This document shows, piece after piece, positions 50,912 through 58,464 of a DNA stretch of 64,000 nt. Position 1 is the stretch's first letter; every line of letters starts with the position of its first letter. The translations under genes were made by a program, and so were the position numbers. Below the pieces are notes generated by a model. It did not search any database. It saw nothing but the letters and a program-made list of their open reading frames with translations, and was not told the DNA's origin. Source of the stretch: Streptomyces sp. NBC_00572 (GTDB lineage: Bacteria > Actinomycetota > Actinomycetes > Streptomycetales > Streptomycetaceae); assembly GCF_026341815.1 (NCBI RefSeq), contig NZ_JAPENX010000001.1, positions 5,208,001 through 5,272,000 of the forward strand, written 5' to 3'.

Positions 50912-50926
50912 ATAGATGCCATCTAT
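50912..50926. promoter_or_regulatory. LTTR operator ATAG-N7-CTAT between cynR and cynT
   Basis: ATAGATGCCATCTAT is a perfect palindrome. Seven bases further a weaker copy starts (ATCG-N7-GTCT), the spacing of OxyR-type tandem LTTR sites. TATACA (50956-50961) is a good -10 for the carbonic anhydrase gene. Confidence 0.65.
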
Positions 50927-50984
50927 GGCAGAGATCGATACTAGGTCTTGGACGCTATACACCCTGGTCGTGCAGGGTGAAGAC

Positions 50985-51578
50985 ATGCCTCATCTCGCCG
51001 AGGGAATCGCCCGCTTCCAGCGGGAGGTCTTCCCTGCCAAGGCCGGCCTCTTCGCCCGCCTCGCCACCGCCCACCGGCCCGGGACGCTGTTCATCGGCTG
51101 CTCGGACGCCCGGGTCGTCCCCGAACTCATCACCCAGACCGACCCCGGTGAACTCTTCGTCATCCGCACCGCCGGAAACCTCGTCCCCGCCCACACCCCG
51201 GGCACCGACGGGGTGGCCGCCGGGGTCGAGTACGCCGTCACCGTCCTCGGCGTACGGGACGTCATCGTCTGCGGGCACTCCGCCTGCGGTGCCATGACCG
51301 CGCTCGCCGAGGATCGCGACCTCAGCGGCGCGCCCGCCGTGGCCGCCTGGCTGCGGCACGCCGACGCCTCGCTGGCCCGTACCGCCGCCGCCGGCCGGGC
51401 GGGGGACGTGGCCGCCCTCGTGCGGGAGAACGTCGCCGCGCAGCTGGCGAACCTGGCCACCCATCCCTCGGTGGCCCGCGCCCTCGCCGAGGGGGACGTA
51501 CGGCTGCACGGCTGGGTCTTCGACATCGCCGACGGCACCGTCGAGGAGCTGCCCGGGACCGCCCCCCACGCCGCCTGA
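50985..51578 (+). CDS. cynT: Beta-class carbonic anhydrase of the cyanate locus
   Basis: A 197-aa zinc enzyme interconverting CO2 and bicarbonate. Zinc ligands Cys39, His98 and Cys101, with the Asp41-Arg43 dyad (GCSDARVVPE, VCGHSACGAM). In cyanate metabolism it keeps bicarbonate, the cyanase co-substrate, available. The ATG has GGGTGAAG upstream. The cyanase gene follows after a C-rich 76-nt spacer. Confidence 0.92.
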   Translation: MPHLAEGIARFQREVFPAKAGLFARLATAHRPGTLFIGCSDARVVPELITQTDPGELFVIRTAGNLVPAHTPGTDGVAAGVEYAVTVLGVRDVIVCGHSACGAMTALAEDRDLSGAPAVAAWLRHADASLARTAAAGRAGDVAALVRENVAAQLANLATHPSVARALAEGDVRLHGWVFDIADGTVEELPGTAPHAA

Positions 51579-51654
51579 GTCCGCCCACCCCCCCCTGAGC
51601 CCCCCGCACCCCCTCGAAAACCCCCACACCCCTCCTTGAAAGGACGTACCTCTC
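51579..51654 (+). other. C-rich, G-poor spacer between cynT and cynS
   Basis: The coding strand has runs of 4 to 8 C (CCCACCCCCCCCTGAGCCCC...). The opposite strand therefore has five or more G-runs of at least four bases, a strong G-quadruplex motif. The RNA would be unstructured and C-rich, the type of sequence Rho prefers. A ribosome site AAAGGA for cynS closes the spacer. Confidence 0.6.
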
Positions 51655-52125
51655 ATGGTGCACGCCCAGTTCGACCCCACCGCCCGTCGCGCGCTCGCCG
51701 TCGCCGCCGTCGAGGCCAAGACCGTCAAGGACCTGAGCTGGCGGCAGATCGCCGACGCCGCCGGTCTCTCCGTCGCCTTCACCACCGCCGCCGTCCTCGG
51801 CCAGCACGCCCTGCCCGAGCCGTCCGCGAGGGCCGTCGCCGAGTTGCTCGGCCTCGACGAGGACGCGGTGCGCCTGCTGCGGACGATCCCCACCCGGGGC
51901 TCCATCGACGGCGGCATCCCGACGGACCCGACGATCTACCGCTTCCACGAGATGCTCCAGGTGTACGGGACCACGCTGAAGGCCCTGGTCCACGAGGAGT
52001 TCGGGGACGGCATCATCTCCGCGATCAACTTCACGCTGGACGTGAAGAAGGTCGCCGACCCCGAGGGCGGGGAGCGCGCGGTCATCACGCTCGACGGCAA
52101 GTACCTGCCGACCAGGCCCTTCTGA
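51655..52125 (+). CDS. cynS: Cyanate hydratase (cyanase)
   Basis: A 156-aa decameric enzyme that converts cyanate and bicarbonate to ammonia and two CO2 (via carbamate). The catalytic residues Arg96, Glu99 and Ser122 fall at exactly the numbering of the E. coli enzyme (YRFHEMLQVYG, IISAINF). An N-terminal HTH-like domain and the C-terminal GKYLPTRPF are present. Its role is detoxification and nitrogen supply. Confidence 0.96.
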   Translation: MVHAQFDPTARRALAVAAVEAKTVKDLSWRQIADAAGLSVAFTTAAVLGQHALPEPSARAVAELLGLDEDAVRLLRTIPTRGSIDGGIPTDPTIYRFHEMLQVYGTTLKALVHEEFGDGIISAINFTLDVKKVADPEGGERAVITLDGKYLPTRPF

Positions 52126-52331
52126 CCGGGCTCCGCCGAAGCGGCACCTCATCGGTCGTACCGACGCACTCCCGGGCGGGCCTCCTGGTTCCGCTTCCGG
52201 GGGCGCGGCCTGCGGTTCTATGGTGGGCGGCGCAGATCGCGCGGACCGCGCGGTCCTCCGCGGGCACGCGCCCGATCCGGCGGCCAACCCGGCGGCAGGG
52301 TCGCACCCGCACGACACGAACGAGGAGTTCC

Positions 52332-53093
52332 ATGGACATCGCCGGCTCCGCCGCTCTCGTCACCGGTGCCGCTTCCGGTCTCGGCGCCGCCACCGCCGAG
52401 GCGCTCGCCGCCCGGGGCGCCACCGTCTACGGACTCGACCTGGACAAGGCCGTGGCCGCCGCCGGGCCGCTGCCCGAGGGCGTCCGGCTGCTCGCGGCCG
52501 ACGTCACCGACGAGCAGCAGGTCCGCGAGGCCCTCGCCGCGATCGACGCCGACGGCGCCGAGCTGCGGCTCGCCGTGAACTGCGCGGGCATCGCGCCCTC
52601 CGCCCGCATCCTGGGCCGCAAGGGACCGCACGACCTCGACCTGTTCCGGGCCGTGGTCAACGTCAACCTGATCGGTACGTTCAACGTGATGCGGCTCGCC
52701 GCCGAGGCCATCGCCCGGCAGGAGCCCGACGAGCACGGACAGCGCGGTCTCGTCGTCAACACCGCCTCCATCGCCGCCTTCGAGGGCCAGGTCGGCCAGA
52801 TCGCCTACGCCGCGTCCAAGGCGGGCGTCGCGGGCATGACCGTCACCGCCGCCCGCGACCTGGCGCAGTTCGGCGTCCGGGTCGTCACCATCGCCCCCGG
52901 CATCGTCGACACCCCGATGATGGCCGGGTTCGGGGAGGACGTCAGGGCCGGTCTGGCCGCGAGCGTCACCTTCCCGCAGCGCCTCGCGCGCCCGGAGGAG
53001 TACGCCCGCCTGGTGACGATGATCGCCGAGCACGACTACCTCAACGGCGAGACGATCCGGATGGACGGCGCGCTCCGGATGACCGCCCGCTGA
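52332..53093 (+). CDS. SDR oxidoreductase, 3-hydroxyacyl-CoA dehydrogenase type II-like
   Basis: A 253-aa short-chain dehydrogenase: TGAASGLGAATA cofactor loop, NCAGIAPSARILGRKGPHDLDLFRAVVNVNLIGTFNV, catalytic Ser (NTASIAAF), Tyr and Lys in YAASKAG, and IAPGIVDTPMM. The insertion after NCAGIAPS is typical of HSD10/3-hydroxy-2-methylbutyryl-CoA dehydrogenases, so it fits the fatty acid or branched-chain oxidation genes that follow. GAGGAG precedes the ATG. Confidence 0.88.
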   Translation: MDIAGSAALVTGAASGLGAATAEALAARGATVYGLDLDKAVAAAGPLPEGVRLLAADVTDEQQVREALAAIDADGAELRLAVNCAGIAPSARILGRKGPHDLDLFRAVVNVNLIGTFNVMRLAAEAIARQEPDEHGQRGLVVNTASIAAFEGQVGQIAYAASKAGVAGMTVTAARDLAQFGVRVVTIAPGIVDTPMMAGFGEDVRAGLAASVTFPQRLARPEEYARLVTMIAEHDYLNGETIRMDGALRMTAR

Positions 53094-53148
53094 CCGTGCC
53101 CGCGGCCCGGCGGCCGAGCGCCCGCTGAGCCTCCGTACCCTCTGGGCA

Positions 53149-53183
53149 GCACTGGGTGCCGGATTTGTCCGGCACCTAGTGCC
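53149..53183. promoter_or_regulatory. Operator cluster upstream of the TetR gene
   Basis: A 34-bp near-perfect palindrome made of two sites of the form GCAC-N3-GTGC: GCAC-TGG-GTGC (53149-53159) and GGCAC-CTA-GTGCC (53171-53183). They lie upstream of the TAGGTT -10 (53205-53210) of the leaderless tetR gene, suggesting autoregulation. Confidence 0.7.
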
Positions 53184-53216
53184 GCGCCGAGGTCGTCCGG
53201 GTGTTAGGTTCGGGCC

Positions 53217-53924
53217 ATGGGAACAGCGTCGACGAACTCCACGAAGCCCGCGATGCGGGACTCCCTCATCGCCGCGGCCTTCCAGCTCTTTCTGGAGCGG
53301 GGCTACGAGCAGACCACGGTCGACGACATCGTCACCCTCGCGGGCGTCGGCCGGCGGTCCTTCTTCCGGTACTTCCCGTCGAAGGAGGACGTGGTCTTCC
53401 CCGACCACGAGCAGTGCCTCGCCGACATGACCCGCTTCCTCGCGGCGAGCGCCGACTCCGACGACCCGATGGTCCGGGTCTGTGGCGCCGCCCGGCTCGT
53501 CATGCGGATGTACGCCGAGAACCCGACCTTCTCCGTGCAGCGCTACCGGCTCACCCGCGAGGTGACCGGACTGCGCACGTACGAACTCTCGGTCGTCTGG
53601 CGGTACGAGAAGACCCTCGGTGACTACCTGCGCACCCGCTGGGCCGACCGCAGGGACGGCACCCTGCGCGCCAACGTGGCCGCGGCGGCCGTGGTCGCCG
53701 CCCACAACCACGCCCTGCGGCACTGGCTGCGCTCGGGCGGCGAGGGCGACCCGCTGGCGGAGGTCGACAGCGCCCTGGAGTTCGTGCGCGCCACCTGGAG
53801 CCCCGACGCGGTCGTGGACGCGCCGGCCGAGGAGACCGAGGACGTCGTCGTGGTGATCACCAAGCGGTCCACCCCCATGTGGCGCGTGGTGCGCGAGGTG
53901 GAATCGAGCCTCGGCGAGAGCTGA
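53217..53924 (+). CDS. TetR-family regulator of the acyl-CoA oxidation module
   Basis: A 235-aa protein: HTH at residues 12-60 (MRDSLIAAAFQLFLERGYEQTTVDDIVTLAGVGRRSFFRYFPSKEDVVF), a helical ligand domain and a C-terminal extension. The ATG is 6 nt after TAGGTT. GGCAC-N3-GTGCC palindromes upstream of this gene, the Zn-ribbon gene, and the acyl-CoA dehydrogenase-etfBA operon make it the likely common repressor. The ligand would be an acyl-CoA (inference). Confidence 0.87.
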   Translation: MGTASTNSTKPAMRDSLIAAAFQLFLERGYEQTTVDDIVTLAGVGRRSFFRYFPSKEDVVFPDHEQCLADMTRFLAASADSDDPMVRVCGAARLVMRMYAENPTFSVQRYRLTREVTGLRTYELSVVWRYEKTLGDYLRTRWADRRDGTLRANVAAAAVVAAHNHALRHWLRSGGEGDPLAEVDSALEFVRATWSPDAVVDAPAEETEDVVVVITKRSTPMWRVVREVESSLGES

Positions 53925-54001
53925 GATGAACCGCCGGTGGACCGGTGATCTACCCAGGGGATCTCAGTATCTCTAATTGAGGGAACTCAGGTCTTTATTT
54001 G

Positions 54002-54018
54002 ATGGCACTCAGTGCCAT
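54002..54018. promoter_or_regulatory. Operator ATGGCACTCAGTGCCAT before the Zn-ribbon/OB-fold gene
   Basis: A 17-bp perfect palindrome with the GGCAC-N3-GTGCC core, 50 bp upstream of the start codon in an AT-rich promoter segment (TTTATTTG before, ATATCTTT after). Confidence 0.75.
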
Positions 54019-54067
54019 ATCTTTGCTCCATGCACGGTCGAGCCGCCGAGTGCAAGGAGAAGGCATC

Positions 54068-54457
54068 GTGTTCCACACGGGACTGAGGAGCGGGACCGCC
54101 GTCCAGGCCGCCGAGGAGGCGGGCCCCGACGCCGAGCTCTACTTCCAGCGCTGCCGCTGGTGCTGCAACACGACATTCCAGCGACTGCTCTGTCCGACCT
54201 GCGGGTCGACCGATCTCAACCCCGAACTCAGCGAGGGCGAGGGCGTGATCTCCGTACGGCGCGGGTTCGCCGCCGCCGATGCCGACCTCTGGCCGGTGTA
54301 CATGTCGGAGGGCTTCACCGTCCGCTGCCGGGTCGACGGGCCGCTGCACGCGGTGCGCCCCGGCGTTCGGGTCAAGGTCTCCTCGGGGGTCGGCGTGACC
54401 GGTCGCAGGCCGGTCGTCCGGCTCTGTGAGGAGGTCCCCCTCGACGGGTGGATCTGA
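54068..54457 (+). CDS. Zn-ribbon/OB-fold (DUF35-type) acyl-CoA-associated protein
   Basis: A 129-aa protein. An N-terminal rubredoxin-like zinc ribbon, RCRWCCNTTFQRLLCPTCGS, has two CxxC pairs; the C-terminal OB-fold reads GEGVISVRRGFAAADADLWPVYMSEGFTVRCRVDGPL. Such proteins are partners of thiolases, hydratases or acyl-CoA-binding enzymes. The GTG has AAGGAGAAGG upstream. A matching operator precedes it, so it belongs with the acyl-CoA genes. Confidence 0.85.
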   Translation: MFHTGLRSGTAVQAAEEAGPDAELYFQRCRWCCNTTFQRLLCPTCGSTDLNPELSEGEGVISVRRGFAAADADLWPVYMSEGFTVRCRVDGPLHAVRPGVRVKVSSGVGVTGRRPVVRLCEEVPLDGWI

Positions 54458-54484
54458 TCCGCCGGATCCGGTTCGGAAGAAACG

Positions 54485-54529
54485 AGAAGGGGCGGGTGGT
54501 GGCACAGAGTGCCACCACCCGCCCCTTCT
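54485..54529. terminator. 21-bp perfect terminator stem that contains a GGCAC-N3-GTGCC site
   Basis: Arms 54485-54505 and 54509-54529 (AGAAGGGGCGGGTGGTGGCA... and its complement) with loop AGA. It ends both the Zn-ribbon gene and the convergent etfA. The tip, GGCAC-AGA-GTGCC, is identical in pattern to the neighbouring operators. Confidence 0.88.
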
Positions 54530-54549
54530 GCGTCATCGACGCGGACGGG

Positions 54550-55506
54550 TCAGCGGGCGCCGATCTCGTCCGTCAGCTGCGGCAGCACCTCGAAGAGGTC
54601 GCCGACCACGCCGTAGTCCACCAGGTCGAAGATCGGGGCCTCGGGGTCCTTGTTGACCGCGACGATCGTCTTCGACGTCTGCATGCCCGCCCGGTGCTGG
54701 ATCGCGCCGGAGATGCCCGCCGCGACGTACAGCTGCGGCGAGACCTGCTTGCCGGTCTGGCCGACCTGGTTGGAGTGCGGGTACCAGCCGGCGTCCACGG
54801 CGGCGCGGGAGGCACCGACGGCCGCGCCGAGCGAGTCGGCCAGCTTCTCGACGACCGCGAAGCCCTCGGCCGCGCCGACACCGCGGCCGCCGGAGACCAC
54901 GATCGCGGACTCGGTCAGCTCGGGGCGGCCGGTGGAGACGCGCGGGGTGCGCGCGACGACCTTGGCGGCGTTGCCGGTGAAGGCGACGGTGACGTTCTCG
55001 ACCGTACCGGCGGCCGGGGAGGCCTCCGGGGCGGCGGAGTTCGGCTTGACGGTGATGACCGGCACGCCGTGGGTGACCGTCGAGCGCACCTGGTACGAGG
55101 CGGCGAAGACGGACTGGGTGGCGACCGGGCCGTTCTCGCCGGCCTCCAGCTCGACGGCGTCGGTGATCAGACCGGAGCCGAGGCGGAGCGCGACGCGGGC
55201 CGCGATCTCCTTGCCCTCGCCGGAGGAGGTCACCAGGACGGCGGCGGCCCCCTTCTCCTTGGCGAGCTGGGTGAGCGCGTCGACCTTCGGCACGACCAGC
55301 TGCTCGGTGAACTCGGCGCCGTCCGCGACGTACACGGTCGCCGCGCCGTACTCGCCGGCGGTGGCGGCGATCGAGGCCGCGGCCTCGCCGGCGCCGAGCA
55401 CGACCGCCGAGGGCTCGCCGATGCGGCGGGCCAGGGTCAGCAGTTCGAGGGCCGGCTTGCGGACCGCACCGTCGGCGTGGTCCACGAGAACCAGGATCTC
55501 AGCCAT
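54550..55506 (-). CDS. etfA: Electron transfer flavoprotein subunit alpha
   Basis: A 318-aa FAD-binding subunit. The C-terminal FAD domain has SGGRGVGAAEGFAVVEKLADSLGAAVGASRAAVDAGWYPHSNQVGQTGKQVSPQLYVAAGISGAIQH and VAVNKDPEAPIFDLVDYGVVGDLFEVLP. It passes electrons from acyl-CoA dehydrogenases to the quinone pool. It lies 38 nt after etfB, with AGGAG before the ATG. Confidence 0.97.
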   Translation of the reverse strand: MAEILVLVDHADGAVRKPALELLTLARRIGEPSAVVLGAGEAAASIAATAGEYGAATVYVADGAEFTEQLVVPKVDALTQLAKEKGAAAVLVTSSGEGKEIAARVALRLGSGLITDAVELEAGENGPVATQSVFAASYQVRSTVTHGVPVITVKPNSAAPEASPAAGTVENVTVAFTGNAAKVVARTPRVSTGRPELTESAIVVSGGRGVGAAEGFAVVEKLADSLGAAVGASRAAVDAGWYPHSNQVGQTGKQVSPQLYVAAGISGAIQHRAGMQTSKTIVAVNKDPEAPIFDLVDYGVVGDLFEVLPQLTDEIGAR

Positions 55507-55544
55507 GATTCGTTGCTCCTGTGGGGTGTCAGGCTGACGGTGGG

Positions 55545-56330
55545 TCAGATGAACTTCTGGGTGGCGAGGAAGGCGGCGAGCTGCTTGCCGCCGTCGCCCT
55601 CGTCCGTGACGATCGTGCCCTGCGTACGGGCCGGGCGGGCGGCCACGGCGTCGACCAGGGTCCAGGCCCCGGCGAGTCCCACCTCGTCGGCGTCGATGTC
55701 CAGGTCGTCCAGGTCCAGTTCCTGGACCGGCTTCTTCTTGGCGGCCATGATCCCCTTGAAGGAGGGGTAACGGGCCTCGCCGGACTGGTCGGTGACCGAG
55801 GCGATCGCCGGCAGCGGGGCCTCCAGGAGCTCGGTGGCGGCGTCGCCGTCACGGCGGCCCTTCACGACACCGTCCTCGACGGAGAGCTCCGAGAGCAGGG
55901 TGACCTGCGGCAGGCTCAGACGCTCGGCGAGCAGCGCCGGCAGCACGCCCATGGTGCCGTCGGTCGAGGCCATGCCGCAGACGACCAGGTCGAAGCCGGT
56001 CTTCTCCAGGGCCTTGGCCAGGATCGCGGAGGTCGCGATGACGTCGGAGCCGTGGATGTCCTCGTCGTTGACGTGGACGGCCTTGTCGGCGCCCATCGAC
56101 AGCGCCTTGCGCAGGGCGTCCTTGGCGTCGTCCGGGCCCACGGTCACGACGGTGACCTCGGCGTCGTCGGACTCCTCCGAGATGCGCAGGGCCTGCTCGA
56201 CGGCGTACTCGTCGAGCTCCGACAGCAGGCCGTCGACCTCGTCGCGGTCGACGGTCAGGTCGTCGGCGAAACCGCGGTCGCCGGTCGCGTCGGGTACGTA
56301 CTTCACACAGACAGCGATCCTCAGGGTCAC
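55545..56330 (-). CDS. etfB: Electron transfer flavoprotein subunit beta
   Basis: A 261-aa AMP-binding subunit: IAVCVKYVPDATGD, DEYAVEQALRI, TVVTVGPDDAKDALRKALSMGADKAVHV, VVCGMASTDGTMGVLPALLAE and the recognition-loop region before PSFKGIMAAKKKP. The GTG start has AAAGGAG upstream. It follows the acyl-CoA dehydrogenase gene by 28 nt, so acd-etfB-etfA forms one operon. Confidence 0.97.
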   Translation of the reverse strand: MTLRIAVCVKYVPDATGDRGFADDLTVDRDEVDGLLSELDEYAVEQALRISEESDDAEVTVVTVGPDDAKDALRKALSMGADKAVHVNDEDIHGSDVIATSAILAKALEKTGFDLVVCGMASTDGTMGVLPALLAERLSLPQVTLLSELSVEDGVVKGRRDGDAATELLEAPLPAIASVTDQSGEARYPSFKGIMAAKKKPVQELDLDDLDIDADEVGLAGAWTLVDAVAARPARTQGTIVTDEGDGGKQLAAFLATQKFI

Positions 56331-56358
56331 GGCCTGGCTCCTTTCAAGTGACAGACGA

Positions 56359-57525
56359 TTACGGGAGGTTGCGGGCCATGACGATGCGCTGGACCTGGTT
56401 GGTGCCTTCGTAGATCTGGGTGATCTTGGCGTCGCGCATCATGCGCTCGACGGGGTAGTCGCGGGTGTAGCCGTAGCCGCCGAGGAGCTGGACGGCGTCG
56501 GTGGTGACCTCCATGGCGACGTCGGAGGCGAAGCACTTGGCGGCGGCACCGAAGAAGGTGAGGTCTTCCTTGTCGCCTCCGGCGGACACGCGCTCGGACT
56601 TGGCGGCGGCGGCGTAGGTGAGCTGACGGGCGGCTTCGAGCTTCATGGCCATGTCGGCGAGCATGAACTGGACGCCCTGGAAGTCGGCGATGGGCTTGCC
56701 GAACTGCTTGCGTTCCTGGACGTAGCCCTTGGCGTAGTCGAGGGCGCCCTGGGCGATGCCGATGGCCTGGGCGGCGATGGTGATGCGGGTGTGGTCGAGG
56801 GTCTTCATCGCGGTGGCGAAGCCGGTGCCCTCGGCGCCGATCATGCGGTCGGCGGGGATGCGGACGTTGTCGAGGTAGACCTCGCGGGTCGGGGAGCCCT
56901 TGATGCCGAGCTTCTTCTCCGGGGCGCCGAAGGACACGCCCTCGTCGGACTTCTCCACGACGAAGGCGCTGATGCCCTTGGAGCGCTTGTCGGGGTCGGT
57001 GACGGCCATCACCGTGTAGTACTCCGAGACGCCGGCGTTGGTGATCCAGCGCTTGACGCCGTTGAGGACCCAGAAGTCGCCGTCGCGGACCGCGCGGGTC
57101 TTCATGCCGGCCGCGTCGGAGCCCGCGTCGGGCTCGGACAGGGCGTAGGAGAACATCGCGTCACCCTTGGCCAGCGGGCCGAGGTACTTGTGCTTGAGCT
57201 CCTCGGAGCCGGACAGGATCACCGGCAGCGAGCCCAGCTTGTTGACCGCGGGGATCAGGGAGGAGCTGCCGCACGCGCGGGCGACCTCCTCGATCACGAT
57301 CACCGTGGCCAGGGCGTCGGCGCCCGCGCCGCCGTAGGTCTCGGGGACGTGCACCGCGTGCAGGTCGTTGGCGACCAGCGCGTCCAGGGCCTCCTGCGGG
57401 AAGCGGCCCTCCTCGTCCACCGCGGCGGCGAACGGCACGATCTTCGCCTCCGCGAGAGCACGCACCGACTCCCGGAGCATGTCGTGCTCCTCGGAGGGCC
57501 GATACAGGTCGAAGTCCTTGCCCAT
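56359..57525 (-). CDS. Acyl-CoA dehydrogenase (operon with etfBA)
   Basis: A 388-aa dehydrogenase: YALSEPDAGSDAAGMKTRAV, GVKRWITNAGVSEYYTVMAV, FGKPIADFQGVQFMLADMAMKLEAARQLTYAAA, LLGGYGYTRDYPVERMMRDAKITQIYEGTNQVQRIVM. The pattern is of short/medium-chain acyl-CoA dehydrogenases. Co-transcription with its ETF acceptor is apparent. Two GGCAC-N3-GTGCC-like boxes lie 27 and 50 bp upstream. The start MGKDFDLYRPSEEHDML follows GGGGAG. Confidence 0.95.
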   Translation of the reverse strand: MGKDFDLYRPSEEHDMLRESVRALAEAKIVPFAAAVDEEGRFPQEALDALVANDLHAVHVPETYGGAGADALATVIVIEEVARACGSSSLIPAVNKLGSLPVILSGSEELKHKYLGPLAKGDAMFSYALSEPDAGSDAAGMKTRAVRDGDFWVLNGVKRWITNAGVSEYYTVMAVTDPDKRSKGISAFVVEKSDEGVSFGAPEKKLGIKGSPTREVYLDNVRIPADRMIGAEGTGFATAMKTLDHTRITIAAQAIGIAQGALDYAKGYVQERKQFGKPIADFQGVQFMLADMAMKLEAARQLTYAAAAKSERVSAGGDKEDLTFFGAAAKCFASDVAMEVTTDAVQLLGGYGYTRDYPVERMMRDAKITQIYEGTNQVQRIVMARNLP

Positions 57526-57551
57526 GATGTGGAGCTCCCCTAGACGCTTGT

Positions 57552-57587
57552 GGCACTGAGTACCCTCAGCAAAACACACTCAGTGCC
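57552..57587. promoter_or_regulatory. Two imperfect operators upstream of acd-etfBA
   Basis: GGCAC-TGA-GTACC (57552-57564, one mismatch) and CACAC-TCA-GTGCC (57575-57587, two mismatches), 23 bp apart. They share the core found near the TetR and Zn-ribbon genes. Confidence 0.65.
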
Positions 57588-57593
57588 ATGATG

Positions 57594-57633
57594 CCAGAGC
57601 GCCCCGACGCTGATCTGCGTCGAGGCGCTCTGG
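57594..57633 (-). terminator. Terminator of the ScbR-like gene
   Basis: CCAGAGCGCC-c-CGACGC / GCGTCG-a-GGCGCTCTGG, a 17-bp stem with one mismatch and a 6-nt loop, 20 nt past the stop codon. Confidence 0.82.
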
Positions 57634-57653
57634 GGACCGGGTGGTCGGTTTTC

Positions 57654-58334
57654 CTAACCAGGAGTGTCCGCGAGGTTTCCTTCTCCCCTCTGGAGCCGCC
57701 GCAGGTCGTACTCGGCGGCCAGTCGTCGCGCGCGTTCCTCGGTCATCTCAAGCGTGGTCAGCAGGGCCGGCGTACAGATCGTCGGCAGCACATGGCGGAG
57801 CAGCACCAGGACGCGATGGGTGAGATCTTCGCGATCGCACAGGATCTGGGACATCGTCTGGATGCCCGCGAAGGCGCCCGAGAACAGCTCGGCCGTGTCC
57901 GTCACGTCGACATGGACGAGGAGCTCCCCGCGGGCCTTCGCCACCGTCAGGACCTCCGAGACCTGGTCGATCCAGGCCTTGAACGGAGCCGCCCGATCGA
58001 CCCCGGTGGCGCCGCTGTCGAGGGCCAGCGCGACGCTCGCGCGCACCAGCGCGTCACGCTGCAGCCGGTGGGCGAGGAGGAAGCCCTGGTCCACCAGCTC
58101 CTGGAGCTTCACGGGCTGCGGCGTCAGGGGTTCGTCGAGCATCTGGGCGTCGAGCACGCCGAGGGCCAGATCTTCCTTGGAAGCAAAGTGGAAGTACAGA
58201 GCCCCCTTGGTCACCCCGGCGCGCACCAAGATCTCCCCGATGGTCGTGCGCTCGTAGCCACGCTCCGCGAAGACGGCCGCGGCCGACTCCAGGATCGCCC
58301 GCCGGGTTCGGATCGCACGCGCTTGCTGCGCCAA
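57654..58334 (-). CDS. Gamma-butyrolactone receptor, ArpA/ScbR type (TetR family)
   Basis: A 226-aa regulator: QARAIRTRRAILESAAAVFAERGYERTTIGEILVRAGVTKGALYFHFASKEDLALGVLDAQ is the hallmark N-terminus. The C-terminal domain (KLQELVDQGFLLAHRLQRDALVRASVALALD, FSGAFAGIQTMSQ, LRHVLPTICTPALLTTLEMTEERARRLA) is that of GBL-binding receptors. It is divergent from an AfsA-like synthase, as scbR/scbA. The start is a TTG with AGGAGG at 5-6 nt. It probably represses itself and the synthase until the lactone accumulates. Confidence 0.92.
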   Translation of the reverse strand: MAQQARAIRTRRAILESAAAVFAERGYERTTIGEILVRAGVTKGALYFHFASKEDLALGVLDAQMLDEPLTPQPVKLQELVDQGFLLAHRLQRDALVRASVALALDSGATGVDRAAPFKAWIDQVSEVLTVAKARGELLVHVDVTDTAELFSGAFAGIQTMSQILCDREDLTHRVLVLLRHVLPTICTPALLTTLEMTEERARRLAAEYDLRRLQRGEGNLADTPG

Positions 58335-58390
58335 GGCGCCTCCTGCTGTATCGCTGACTGTGCTCGACGTGTGACGTGAAGCATTGAAAA

Positions 58391-58412
58391 GAAAACCGCG
58401 CTGTACGTATTC
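58391..58412. promoter_or_regulatory. ARE-like box between the ScbR-like and AfsA-like genes
   Basis: GAAAACCGCGC and TGTACGTATTC together form a 22-bp AT-flanked imperfect palindrome resembling the autoregulatory element in the S. coelicolor scbR-scbA interval. It lies 53 bp before the synthase ATG and 57 bp before the receptor start. Confidence 0.6.
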
Positions 58413-58464
58413 TATGGCGGGCGGGTCTGCCGCCCAGGGGTGCGCGGGGACGCGAGGGGGAACC

